From Lachnospiraceae bacterium (lineage in GTDB: Bacteria; Bacillota; Clostridia; Lachnospirales; Lachnospiraceae), in the NCBI GenBank assembly GCA_017462755.1, contig JAFTQM010000029.1:1-34645 (forward strand): a DNA stretch of 34,645 bases, written 5' to 3'. The notes below the pieces were generated by a model. The model had not been told where the DNA came from, made no database searches, and was given only the letters and a program-made list of their open reading frames with translations. This document shows positions 1-8,162 of the stretch, piece by piece (the first letter of the stretch is position 1; every line of letters starts with the position of its first letter). Made by a program: the position numbers and the translations under genes.

Positions 1-1091
1 ATCAACCCCTGCAAAAATGTTTCGCTTCCGTGTCCACCTACCTTATGACAGCGTATGGTTCGATCCTCCACCAGCTTGTAGCCTGGGCAAAAAAAGGTGT
101 CGTTTTGGCTGACCACTCCCTCCTCCAGTGCGGCCGTCGTCGTTACAATCTTGAATGCAGACCCCGGCTCATAGGTATCATTGATGCAGGGATTTCTCCA
201 CATTGTATTCAAAAGGTCACTTCTTTGTTGCTCCGTCAAGCCCGAAGCGTCCACATCTCCTAACACTGCCTCCGTCAAAGTATATGGCTCATTCAAATCA
301 AACTCCGGTACATTTACCATCGCATACAGCTCTCCGTTTTGCGGATTCATAACAATGATACTGACCCGTTTTGCCTCCTTTGCCTCATACGCCTTCTCTG
401 CCGCCTGCTCCGCATAGCTTTGAATGACCACATCCAGACTGGTATGCAGATTGTTGCCGGCAATCGGCTCTATCCGGTTCTCCGCCGTATTTTCCAGCTC
501 GATTCCATGTGCCGTTGTCATCGTAAGTATGGTTCCGGGCGTTCCCTGCAAAAACGAGTCGTACTCTACCTCCAACCCGATAATGCCCTGATTATCGCTT
601 CCGGTAAACCCCAAAACACGAGAAGCCAGCGACCCATACGGATAGAATCGCTTGTAATCTTCATCCACCATGACTCCATCCAATCCCAAGTCCCGTATCT
701 GGTCTGCCAGCTCCTTTGTTACATTCGATTTGATTCGCTCTATGGACGAATATTTTTCCACCTTGGTACGAACCGTTTCTTCACTGAGTCCTAACAGAGC
801 AGAAAGCTCTGAAATCACTCGCTCCGAATCAGTAATTTGATTATGTATCACCGAAATCGTACATACCGGACGATTATCCGCTATTACCACTCCGTTCCGG
901 TCATAAATCAACCCGCGCGCCGCCTTAATACTGCGCTCTCTTTCATGCAGCTCCTGCGCACGTATCGAATAACGGTCCGTTACAAAAACCATGAAATAGA
1001 CCAGTCTTCCGGCGACCACACACAATCCCAAAATGCAAATAATCAGTATCAGCAGCAGGTTTCTCTTTTGAAAGGTCAGGTATCGCTTCAC
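1..1091 (-). CDS. Class B penicillin-binding protein, C-terminal part beyond window
   Basis: Partial gene: 363 complete codons, still open at the left window edge. It starts with GTG at 1091, placed just after a purine-rich GGGAAGAG stretch. The protein has an N-terminal membrane anchor (about residues 9-33), a pedestal domain with RGLIYDRNG at about residue 60, and a transpeptidase domain with the active-site tetrad S311-A-F-K314 in the context DTYEPGSAFK. The SxN and KTG motifs would lie outside the window. It is paralogous to the neighbouring PBP (shared RNxCIxDTYEPGS and FDLN motifs). Such enzymes cross-link peptidoglycan at the septum or in the spore. A second PBP after the first in a dcw cluster is often SpoVD-like, but the C-terminal PASTA region that would decide this is missing. 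Fourth gene after mraZ, 119 nt after the upstream PBP. Confidence 0.9.
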   Translation of the reverse strand, partial: MKRYLTFQKRNLLLILIICILGLCVVAGRLVYFMVFVTDRYSIRAQELHERERSIKAARGLIYDRNGVVIADNRPVCTISVIHNQITDSERVISELSALLGLSEETVRTKVEKYSSIERIKSNVTKELADQIRDLGLDGVMVDEDYKRFYPYGSLASRVLGFTGSDNQGIIGLEVEYDSFLQGTPGTILTMTTAHGIELENTAENRIEPIAGNNLHTSLDVVIQSYAEQAAEKAYEAKEAKRVSIIVMNPQNGELYAMVNVPEFDLNEPYTLTEAVLGDVDASGLTEQQRSDLLNTMWRNPCINDTYEPGSAFKIVTTTAALEEGVVSQNDTFFCPGYKLVEDRTIRCHKVGGHGSETFLQGL

Positions 1092-1210
1092 GCTCTTCCC
1101 TTCTTCCCTCTTCCTTTCTTTTATTTTATTCCCGCTGCCGGAAACTATTCTTTTTTCATTGCTTTGGGGTACAAAATCCCTTTACAAAATGCCCTGTTTT
1201 GTCACAATGC

Positions 1211-3160
1211 TTAGTTTTCTACAGGTGTAGACGTTGCCTGTGGCGTACCCTCCGGTGTCGTCTGCTCCGCAGAATCCTCCTCTAGGATATCTCCCTCCTG
1301 CAGGTCATCCAAATTGGTTTCCGGCTGAATTACCGGCAAATCAATGTGATAATTGATTTCTCCCTCCGGATAGACTCCAAGGAACGGAAGCAGCTCCTCC
1401 AAAATCTCACTGGTCAGTGCTGTTGCCAAAGAACTGCTCGCTTTCTTTTCCTCGTCATGTACCTCATCAATCACGACATAGATGACTACCTCCGGATTGT
1501 CTGCCGGAGCACAGCCAACGAAGGAAACTACATATTTTTTCTCCGAACGAATTCCCTTCTGCGCCGTTCCGGTCTTACCGCCAACCAGATACCCATCTAC
1601 CTGTGCCGGCTTTGCCGTTCCGCTTTCTACCGTCATATAAAGTGCTTCTCTTAAGAATGCCGAGGTTTCCGCAGAAATCGCTTCATTTACCACTACACCT
1701 TCTGTTTCATAAACCGTTGCACCTTCTGCATTGCGAATCTCGCGAACCACATGCGGCTGGTAATAGGTACCTCCATTGACCAGCGAACAAAATGCAGATG
1801 CCAGCTCAACCATCGTGATATTAAAGGACTGACCGAAACTCGAGGTCGCCAACTCTGTCACATTCAGATTTTCGAGCGGCACTAAAATGCTGTTGCTCTC
1901 GCCCGGCAAATCAATGCCGGTTTTGGTTCCGAAACCAAAATGCTGCTGATAATAGTAAAACATATCTCGTCCCAGCAGCTCTCCAATCTGCATCAGCGCA
2001 GGATTGCAGGACTTCATCAGCGATTCTGCCAGCGTCAGATTTCCATGTCCGGAACGATTGTTGCAGTTGATTCTCCAGCCTGCCACCATACGATAGCCGG
2101 CACATTTGAAGGTATCCTCTACATGAATCAAATCCTCCTCTAAGGCTGCCGCTACGGTAAACGGCTTAAAGGTCGAACCCGGTTCATAAGTATCACTGAT
2201 ACAAAAATTTCTCCACATCCGGTTTTGTGCTACAAAGAGTTCTTGTTCCGACAACGCTGTTTCTTCGTCATCCGTATAATAAGGATCTAAATTCTGCGGA
2301 TCATTTAAATCAAAGCCTCGATTAGATGCCATCGCCAGAATCTCCCCATTGTTCGGATTCATTACAAGCACACCAATGTTTTCATAATCCCACGTTTCAT
2401 CAAAAGCAGCGATTTTTTCTTCTACGACTCTCTGCGCATTGACATCAATAGTCGAAACAATCGTATTCCCATCCTCTGCCGCCTTGGTTACTCTTACCAG
2501 ATTCAATTCCGAATCGTAATAGCCGTATTCCCTGCCATTGGTTCCAATCAATTCCTCATTATAATACTGCTCGATTCCCCAGGTTCCGACATCACCGGCA
2601 ACCGTATAGCCGATGACATGGGATGCCAGTCTGCCGAACGGATAGCTCCGATCATATTCCTCTTCAAACCAGACACCCTTGATGTACTTATTCTCTGCCG
2701 CCAGCTGTTCAAACGCAATCTTCTGCTCCACGCTCTGATTCATCGCTAATCGAATGTAAGCACTGGTGGCTTTCTCTGTCAAATCCTTGCGCAGCTCCGA
2801 CTCCTCCAAGTCAAATACTGCAAGCAGCGCCTGAATCGTCGGCTCCACATAATTCTTGTCCGTATTGACTATACTAGGGTCAAGGATTACATTATAGGTC
2901 TTTGTGCTTTGTGCCAGCACCACACCGTTCCGATCCAGAATCTCTCCGCGCTTATACGGCAGATTCGTATTGATTCCTCCGCTCTCACGCGCCAGAACCT
3001 TTTTCTCATAGCCCTCGGCATCCTTAATATTAATAAAAACCAGACGCACACAAAGCCCAATTACACACAACAAAATCACGCAAAATACAAAGAGAAGAAT
3101 TCCTTGCATTTCGCGTGTGAATTTTTTGACTTTTGTATTTTTTTTCGTCTTCTTTGCCAT
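1211..3160 (-). CDS. ftsI: Class B penicillin-binding protein (FtsI/PBP2 type septal transpeptidase)
   Basis: 649 residues; ATG after AAAGGAGAAGGCT. A lysine-rich cytoplasmic start is followed by one membrane helix (about 20-43), the dimerisation or pedestal domain (KRGEILDRNG at about 70), and the transpeptidase domain with S329-T-F-K332, S384-C-N386 and K529-T-G-T. These are the three conserved penicillin-binding motifs, so it should be active in D,D-transpeptidation of septal peptidoglycan. The tail after the catalytic domain is acidic and Thr/Pro-rich, and I see no PASTA repeat, which argues for the division PBP rather than SpoVD. It lies 11 nt after ftsL, its expected partner in the divisome, within the mraZ-rsmH-ftsL-PBP cluster. 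The family call is secure; the choice between FtsI and SpoVD is inferred from order and the missing PASTA domain. Confidence 0.95.
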   Translation of the reverse strand: MAKKTKKNTKVKKFTREMQGILLFVFCVILLCVIGLCVRLVFINIKDAEGYEKKVLARESGGINTNLPYKRGEILDRNGVVLAQSTKTYNVILDPSIVNTDKNYVEPTIQALLAVFDLEESELRKDLTEKATSAYIRLAMNQSVEQKIAFEQLAAENKYIKGVWFEEEYDRSYPFGRLASHVIGYTVAGDVGTWGIEQYYNEELIGTNGREYGYYDSELNLVRVTKAAEDGNTIVSTIDVNAQRVVEEKIAAFDETWDYENIGVLVMNPNNGEILAMASNRGFDLNDPQNLDPYYTDDEETALSEQELFVAQNRMWRNFCISDTYEPGSTFKPFTVAAALEEDLIHVEDTFKCAGYRMVAGWRINCNNRSGHGNLTLAESLMKSCNPALMQIGELLGRDMFYYYQQHFGFGTKTGIDLPGESNSILVPLENLNVTELATSSFGQSFNITMVELASAFCSLVNGGTYYQPHVVREIRNAEGATVYETEGVVVNEAISAETSAFLREALYMTVESGTAKPAQVDGYLVGGKTGTAQKGIRSEKKYVVSFVGCAPADNPEVVIYVVIDEVHDEEKKASSSLATALTSEILEELLPFLGVYPEGEINYHIDLPVIQPETNLDDLQEGDILEEDSAEQTTPEGTPQATSTPVEN

Positions 3161-3171
3161 AGCCTTCTCCT

Positions 3172-3750
3172 TTACGGTATCAATTCATCCAGTATCGAAA
3201 TCGCCACTTCTGGTATATCTGCATACTGTCTGACATATCCGGTGTCCGGCTGCTGGTAGTATATAATTTCGTTATTGTTTGGGAATACCATGCCAAGATC
3301 TGCTACTGCCGTCTGATAAATCACATCCATATCAATTCCCTCAGTCAGACGATTGGTTTTTGCCTGATTTGCGTCCACCAATAAGCCAAGCTCCTCCTGC
3401 AATGCAGTAATGGACTTGTCCAAACGATTCTGCTCTGCGGTCAGCTGCAAATAATCAATACAGCAAAATACCGTCAATGCAATCGCTGCCGTCAGCAGCA
3501 GCATACCAAAGAAATTAACACTGCGGTCTATCTGCACCAGCTTCTTTGAAGAACGTTCTTCCTCCTGCTTACGGATTCTTTCATAACGATCCGGCTCTCT
3601 GCGAGGCGTATGACGTCTTACCGGCTCCTTGCGCACAGGCTCCGTCTCCGGCTCCTGTCTCAGCGGCTGTACCGTATTCAGCTTCCGCGCCGTGCTTCCC
3701 TGCACATAATATTCCGGTCTGTATTCATAGGGATTTTTTCTTGCTCCCAT
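3172..3750 (-). CDS. ftsL: FtsL-like cell division protein
   Basis: 192 residues; ATG after AAGGAGAGGAAACGT. It has a long charged Arg/Glu/Pro-rich cytoplasmic N-terminus (about 1-75), a single membrane helix (about 79-101) and a heptad-like extracellular stretch (LTAEQNRLDKSITALQEEL) expected to form a coiled coil. Small bitopic coiled-coil proteins between rsmH and ftsI are FtsL, which acts with DivIC/FtsB and the septal PBP and FtsW to control division. It is longer than typical FtsL (about 120 residues), mostly because of the cytoplasmic tail. Sequence conservation in this family is low, so the call rests on topology and gene order. It is 26 nt after rsmH. Confidence 0.82.
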   Translation of the reverse strand: MGARKNPYEYRPEYYVQGSTARKLNTVQPLRQEPETEPVRKEPVRRHTPRREPDRYERIRKQEEERSSKKLVQIDRSVNFFGMLLLTAAIALTVFCCIDYLQLTAEQNRLDKSITALQEELGLLVDANQAKTNRLTEGIDMDVIYQTAVADLGMVFPNNNEIIYYQQPDTGYVRQYADIPEVAISILDELIP

Positions 3751-3776
3751 ACGTTTCCTCTCCTTCCAGTTCTAGC

Positions 3777-4733
3777 TTACTGTATCCGCTTCTCAAAAAC
3801 CCGAAGCTTTGCGCTCTTAGAACGCGAATTTGCCTCCATCTCCTCTTCCGAAGGCAAAATAGGTTTTCTCGTCAGCTGCACACCCTTTGATTTCTTTCCG
3901 CAAATGCATACCGGAAAGCTCGGCGGGCAGGTACACGGATTTTCATTTCGTTTAAAATTCACCTTTACAATCCGATCCTCCAAGGAATGGAACGTAATGA
4001 TACAAAGTCTTCCGCCGTCATTCAGCAAATCAATCATTGTATCCAGCGAACGCTCCAATACCTCCAGCTCATGATTCAGCTCAATCCGAATCGCCTGAAA
4101 GGTCTTTTTCGCCGGATGTCCGCCATTCATACGAATTTTCGCCGGTATCGCTGCCTTGATTGCCTCTGTCAGTTCAAAGGTCGTCTCGATTGGCTTCTCG
4201 CTCCGCATCCGCACAATGTGCTTCGCAATGTTTTTGGCAAAGGAATCCTCACCATAATCGCGAATAATCCGATAAAGCTCCGCTTCCGAATATCCATTGA
4301 CAATATCCTTGGCTGTCTTGGTACTGCGGTCATCCATACGCATATCCAGTGGTGCATCCTCCCGATAGGAAAAGCCGCGCTCCACCGTATCCAGCTGATA
4401 CGACGAAACACCCAAATCAAGCAAAATACCGTCCACACCGGAAATGTTTTGTTCCTTCATAATATCTGCAATATTGCAATAATTATTTCTTACAATTGTT
4501 ACCTTATCTGCAAACGGACTCAATCGCTCTCCTGCGGCACGAATCGCATCCGCATCCTGATCGATACCGATTAATCTGCCATTTTGCGTTAGTTTTTTTA
4601 CAATTTCACCGGAATGACCCGCACCGCCGAGCGTTCCATCCACATAAATACCATTCGGCTTGATATTCAGCTCCCGAATACATTCTTCCAAAAGCACCGA
4701 TATATGCCGAAACGGCTTGTTCTCCTGCTGCAC
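3777..4733 (-). CDS. rsmH: 16S rRNA (cytosine-1402 N4) methyltransferase RsmH (MraW)
   Basis: 318 residues, about the usual family length. The start is GTG at 4733 with an AAAGGGGGATG ribosome binding site; no nearby ATG fits. The N-terminus reads [10 protein letters not shown], followed by the SAM-binding loop GTLGGAGHS and the LDLGVSS motif; [12 protein letters not shown] and a C-terminal cysteine pair (CTCPP, CICG) are also typical. It methylates C1402 of 16S rRNA in the decoding centre. Position directly after mraZ (20 nt gap) and before ftsL is the conserved dcw order. Confidence 0.97.
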   Translation of the reverse strand: MQQENKPFRHISVLLEECIRELNIKPNGIYVDGTLGGAGHSGEIVKKLTQNGRLIGIDQDADAIRAAGERLSPFADKVTIVRNNYCNIADIMKEQNISGVDGILLDLGVSSYQLDTVERGFSYREDAPLDMRMDDRSTKTAKDIVNGYSEAELYRIIRDYGEDSFAKNIAKHIVRMRSEKPIETTFELTEAIKAAIPAKIRMNGGHPAKKTFQAIRIELNHELEVLERSLDTMIDLLNDGGRLCIITFHSLEDRIVKVNFKRNENPCTCPPSFPVCICGKKSKGVQLTRKPILPSEEEMEANSRSKSAKLRVFEKRIQ

Positions 4734-4753
4734 GTAATCATCCCCCTTTCTTT

Positions 4754-5179
4754 TTAAAAAATCAGTCCCTGTTCTGCCATTTTCTCTGCTGCATCGTCCA
4801 TATTTTCAAATGCATTGTCCTCCCAGCGTTCCTTACTCCAGATTTCGATTTTGCCGAGTACACCGACAAATACGACCTCCTTCTGCAAGGCTGCATGCTC
4901 TCTTAACTTCGCCGGAATCAGAATACGCCCCTGTGCATCCGGCGTCAAATCATCCGCTCCTGCCAAAAAGTATCTCTGCAGCTGTCTGGCTTCTTTGGTT
5001 CCCGGTAGTGCCTTTAATTGTTCCGCAAATTTTTCCCATTGCTCCGTAGGGTACAAAAACAGGCAGCCATCCAAGCCCAGTGTCACTACAAACTGCTCGC
5101 CCAGCGCTTCCCGAAACTTCGCCGGCACGAACACACGCCCTTTGGCGTCAATTGTATGATTGTATTGACCCATGAACAT
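4754..5179 (-). CDS. mraZ: Transcriptional regulator MraZ
   Basis: 141 residues from ATG at 5179 ([15 protein letters not shown]); the second ATG at 5173 is an alternative. A longer reading frame upstream runs through the promoter and operator and is rejected. Two AbrB-like half domains each carry the signature: [14 protein letters not shown] near the N-terminus and [14 protein letters not shown] in the middle. MraZ forms ring-shaped oligomers and binds repeats before its own gene to control the dcw cluster. Here five phased repeats lie just upstream (5189-5235). The only Shine-Dalgarno-like sequence, GTGGTGGAT, overlaps the last repeat, so operator occupancy or repeat RNA could also touch translation (inference). 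Confidence 0.96.
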   Translation of the reverse strand: MFMGQYNHTIDAKGRVFVPAKFREALGEQFVVTLGLDGCLFLYPTEQWEKFAEQLKALPGTKEARQLQRYFLAGADDLTPDAQGRILIPAKLREHAALQKEVVFVGVLGKIEIWSKERWEDNAFENMDDAAEKMAEQGLIF

Positions 5180-5188
5180 AGATATCCA

Positions 5189-5235
5189 CCACTTCTCGCC
5201 ATTTTTATACCACTTCAAACCACTTTGCACCACTT
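5189..5235 (-). promoter_or_regulatory. MraZ-type operator: five phased AAGTGG repeats
   Basis: On the minus strand AAGTGG occurs four times and AAATGG once. Plus-strand copies of CCACTT or CCATTT begin at 5189, 5199, 5210, 5220 and 5230, so spacing is 10, 11, 10 and 10 bp, one helical turn. MraZ is known to bind short direct repeats containing a GTG or TGGG core ahead of mraZ. The repeats lie between the predicted transcription start and the mraZ start codon. Confidence 0.85.
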
Positions 5236-5243
5236 TTGAATAT

Positions 5244-5272
5244 ATTTTAACCGAACTCCTCACAAAATGCAA
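5244..5272 (-). promoter_or_regulatory. Promoter of the mraZ/dcw operon
   Basis: TTGCAT (5267-5272), a 17 bp spacer and TAAAAT (5244-5249) on the minus strand fit a housekeeping sigma-A promoter. Transcription would start near 5237, right at the edge of the first MraZ repeat. Confidence 0.72.
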
Positions 5273-5327
5273 GCATTAATGTAAGTTTTCTGTAAAAAAC
5301 CGGGCGAATCACAGAAAAAAAGGCGGC

Positions 5328-5363
5328 AAAAAACGCCGATAGTCATTTCCCGACTATCGGCGT
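5328..5363 (-). terminator. Intrinsic terminator after lgt
   Basis: A perfect 12 bp stem (5333-5344 with 5352-5363) with a 7 nt loop, followed on the minus strand by TTTTTTGCCGCC and a second T run. It lies 17 nt after the lgt stop codon and closes the long murE-lgt gene run before the mraZ promoter. Confidence 0.93.
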
Positions 5364-5380
5364 CCTCATTTTACTCTATT

Positions 5381-6313
5381 TTATTTTGCCTGCTTCCTGC
5401 GTTTGATACGTGTTACAATAATCGCAATCAGACCTCCTGCGACCAGCAATGCAGACAACAGCTGCGATACCGCAAACGGTGTGCCCCACAAAAACAACTG
5501 GTCTGTTCGGAGTCCTTCAATCCATACTCTGCCAAGTCCATAGCCCACAAAGTACAGGAACAATATCTCTCCGTCAAACTTTTTCTTCGGTGTGTAAAGA
5601 ATCAACAGTAACATTACAACAAGATTCCAAAGCGATTCGTACAAAAAGGTCGGATGCACCTGAATATATTCGATTCCATCCACCAATACGGTATTGTTAC
5701 GAATTTCGAGAATATTTTGCAGTGCCTCTTCCTTGCCGGCATAACGGCTCTCCAGCGTTGCAAGCGAACAGGTATAATCGCTGCTTACCGCACGCAAATC
5801 CAGCTGCATTGCAAACAGACCATCCGTATACTTTCCAAATGCCTCGCGATTGAAGAAATTTCCCCAACGACCGATAATCTGTCCCAACAGCATTGCCGGC
5901 ATACAGGTATCGCCCAAAAGTCCCAGATTTACCTTCTTTACCTTGGCATATACAATACCGGTCAATACACCACCAATCACACCGCCGTAAATTGCCAGAC
6001 CACCCGAACGCAAGTCGAAAATCGACCACAGATTGTCCTTAAAGGAATCCCATGCAAAAATAACGTAGTAAAGCCGCGCTCCAACGACCGCAAACAAAAT
6101 CGCGTACAGTGCAAAATCCTCATACAGCTCTACATTCTGACCGGAAATCTTGGCTCTGTGACGCGCCAGCAAAACTCCCAGAAGCATTCCGCACATAATG
6201 ATAATACCGTAATACGCAATATTAAATCCAAAAATCGAAATCCCATTTCCAAAGTCATGAAAGGAAAGTCCCAAATTCGGAAAATGAACATCCGTCTTAA
6301 TCGCCTGAACCAT
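5381..6313 (-). CDS. lgt: Prolipoprotein diacylglyceryl transferase
   Basis: 310 residues; ATG preceded by AAAGGTGTGAG. It is a polytopic membrane protein with the Lgt motifs GARLYYVIF, GGLAIYGGVIGG, GRWGNFFNREAFG (the Lgt signature) and HPTFLYES. The enzyme moves diacylglycerol from phosphatidylglycerol to the lipobox cysteine of prolipoproteins at the outer face of the membrane. The histidine of the E. coli HGGL motif is a tyrosine here (IYGG), a substitution I believe is common in Firmicutes. A roughly 40-residue insert between the signature and HPTFLYES is longer than in E. coli. Likely clients in this window are the three lipoproteins at 26083-31517. It is the last gene before the terminator, 23 nt after ychF. 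Confidence 0.97.
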   Translation of the reverse strand: MVQAIKTDVHFPNLGLSFHDFGNGISIFGFNIAYYGIIIMCGMLLGVLLARHRAKISGQNVELYEDFALYAILFAVVGARLYYVIFAWDSFKDNLWSIFDLRSGGLAIYGGVIGGVLTGIVYAKVKKVNLGLLGDTCMPAMLLGQIIGRWGNFFNREAFGKYTDGLFAMQLDLRAVSSDYTCSLATLESRYAGKEEALQNILEIRNNTVLVDGIEYIQVHPTFLYESLWNLVVMLLLILYTPKKKFDGEILFLYFVGYGLGRVWIEGLRTDQLFLWGTPFAVSQLLSALLVAGGLIAIIVTRIKRRKQAK

Positions 6314-6336
6314 TTATCTCACACCTTTCATCGACA

Positions 6337-7434
6337 TTATACATTAAATCGGAACAGTACAACATCTCCGTCCTGTACCACATACTCCTTACCCTCGGAG
6401 CGTACCAAACCCTTTTCCTTGGCTGCATTGTAGCTGCCGCATTCTACCAGATTCTCATAGCTTACAATCTCTGCACGGATGAAGCCACGTTCAAAATCCG
6501 AGTGAATCTTGCCGGCTGCCTGCGGTGCCTTCGTACCGCGGGTAATCGTCCACGCCTTTGTTTCCTTCGGTCCTGCGGTCAGATAACTAATCAGTCCAAG
6601 AATATGATAGCTCGCACGAATCAGCTTTTCTAAACCGGACTCTGTAAGTCCGAGCTCTTCTAAGAACATTTTCTTCTCGTCCTCATCTAACTCCGCAATC
6701 TCCTGTTCAATCTGCGCACAGATAACAAATACCTCCGACTGCTCCTCCTTCGCAAAGGCTCTGACCTGCTGCACATGCTCATTGTTTGCGGCATCATCTG
6801 CCAACTCATCATCTCTTACGTTAGCGGCATAAATAACCGGCTTGTAAGTCAACAGATTGAAGGATTCTAATAATGCCTTTTCTTCATCACTCTCGGTTTC
6901 AAAGCCCTTTGCTAACTTACCGGACTCCATATATGCCATCAGGCGCTCCAGCAATGCAACCTCAGCCGCCATTGCCTTATCGTTCTTCGCACTCTTGATT
7001 GCCTTGGCACGTCTTCTTTCCAATACCTCCAAATCCGAGAAAATTAATTCCAGATTAATCGTCTCGATGTCACGCATAGGATTCACACTGCCCTCAACGT
7101 GAATAATATTACTATCCTCAAAGCAGCGTACTACATGTACAATCGCATCTACCTCACGAATATTGGCAAGGAACTGATTGCCCAGTCCCTCTCCCTTGGA
7201 GGCTCCCTTTACCAGACCTGCAATATCTACGAACTCAATTGCCGCCGGTACAACCTTTTCTGAATTGTGCATCTTACCAAGCACATCCAGACGCTCATCC
7301 GGTACTGCTACAATACCTACATTTGGGTCAATCGTACAGAATGGATAGTTTGCCGATTCTGCACCTGCCTTTGTCAGGGAATTAAACAACGTACTCTTTC
7401 CTACGTTTGGAAGTCCTACAATTCCGAGCTTCAT
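6337..7434 (-). CDS. ychF: YchF, Obg-like ATPase
   Basis: 365 residues. I chose ATG at 7434 (MKLGIVGLPNVGKST) with AGGTG at a 9 nt distance; an in-frame GTG four codons upstream is less likely. It has the P-loop GLPNVGKST, DIAGLVKGAS (G3), a coiled-coil insertion (about 125-185), and a C-terminal TGS domain ending in DGDVVLFRFNV. YchF belongs to the TRAFAC/Obg family but prefers ATP; it binds ribosomes and takes part in translation and stress responses. The usual length is 360-370 residues. It sits 62 nt after thiN, with a short inverted repeat in the gap, and 23 nt before lgt. Confidence 0.97.
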   Translation of the reverse strand: MKLGIVGLPNVGKSTLFNSLTKAGAESANYPFCTIDPNVGIVAVPDERLDVLGKMHNSEKVVPAAIEFVDIAGLVKGASKGEGLGNQFLANIREVDAIVHVVRCFEDSNIIHVEGSVNPMRDIETINLELIFSDLEVLERRRAKAIKSAKNDKAMAAEVALLERLMAYMESGKLAKGFETESDEEKALLESFNLLTYKPVIYAANVRDDELADDAANNEHVQQVRAFAKEEQSEVFVICAQIEQEIAELDEDEKKMFLEELGLTESGLEKLIRASYHILGLISYLTAGPKETKAWTITRGTKAPQAAGKIHSDFERGFIRAEIVSYENLVECGSYNAAKEKGLVRSEGKEYVVQDGDVVLFRFNV

Positions 7435-7496
7435 TACTATTTTCACCTATCCGGAATCCTTTTTCTTGCTTAGGATTCCTGCCTTTCTCTTAATTT

Positions 7497-8162
7497 TTAA
7501 TCCTTTGCCTGTATCATCATCAAAATGCCGCTTTCAAAAGCCACCTCTGCCTCTTCCCCGGCAAACTCGTTGCTGATGCACAGACTGCTGTCCTGCCGCA
7601 GTACATGCCCATCCAACGGATATTTCAAGCCCGTCAGCGTAAGCCCCGTTACCTCCTGCGACAATGCCACAAACGAAAGAAACGGTCCAAAGCTACAACT
7701 TCGTTGCAATACAAAGCCCTGCCGATGCACCGAAATACGATTGTTCGCATTCACTGCATATGCAGGTATTCCGGCCTGCATACATTTTTCGAGCAGACAC
7801 AGATTTGCTAACGTATGATCCATCCGGGAACCAATGGCTCCAAGCAATACAATCTCCCTCATTTCAGGTGCAGCTGCCTGTTCAAACTCCATCGCCAGCT
7901 CTATCGCAATCTGTGTATCCGTCTCATCCTTTTCCGGATTAAACCGACGAATCTGTACCTCTGACCGAGTTTCATAACACTCCAACGCCTCCGGCGCAAG
8001 CGTATCAAAATCCCCCACAATATAGTCCGGCTCACGCCCCAGCGCCTGCACTGCAAGCAGACCGCCATCCACGGCAATCGTATGTGTAAAGCTGCGCTCA
8101 CCAAGATATTCTCTTGCCCACGCTGCATCCACCAGACCGCCGGAAACGATTAATGTACTCAT
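7497..8162 (-). CDS. thiN: Thiamine pyrophosphokinase
   Basis: 221 residues. The ATG overlaps the stop of the PilZ gene by 4 nt (ATGA), implying translational coupling. Family motifs are AVDGGLLAVQALGREPDYIVGDFDT (shown here in part: VGDFDT), FNPEKDETDTQIAIE and GAIGSRMDHTLANL. ThiN makes thiamine diphosphate from thiamine and ATP in the cytoplasm. In Firmicutes it commonly follows rpe and rsgA, as here; the PilZ gene is an addition between them. No TPP riboswitch is seen, which fits its place deep in an operon. Confidence 0.96.
   Translation of the reverse strand: MSTLIVSGGLVDAAWAREYLGERSFTHTIAVDGGLLAVQALGREPDYIVGDFDTLAPEALECYETRSEVQIRRFNPEKDETDTQIAIELAMEFEQAAAPEMREIVLLGAIGSRMDHTLANLCLLEKCMQAGIPAYAVNANNRISVHRQGFVLQRSCSFGPFLSFVALSQEVTGLTLTGLKYPLDGHVLRQDSSLCISNEFAGEEAEVAFESGILMMIQAKD

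Noticed and set aside
5180-5272. 31-codon N-terminal extension of mraZ from a TTG codon
   Set aside because: It covers the promoter and the MraZ repeats, and known MraZ proteins begin at the MFMGQYNH position.
5654-6433. Plus-strand open frame of 259 codons
   Set aside because: Antisense to lgt and the end of ychF; no ribosome binding site or family motif.
7453-7479. Inverted repeat GGAATCC/GGATTCC between thiN and ychF
   Set aside because: No T run follows on the minus strand and ychF's ribosome binding site comes right after it, so I do not call it a terminator; it may be a minor RNA hairpin.
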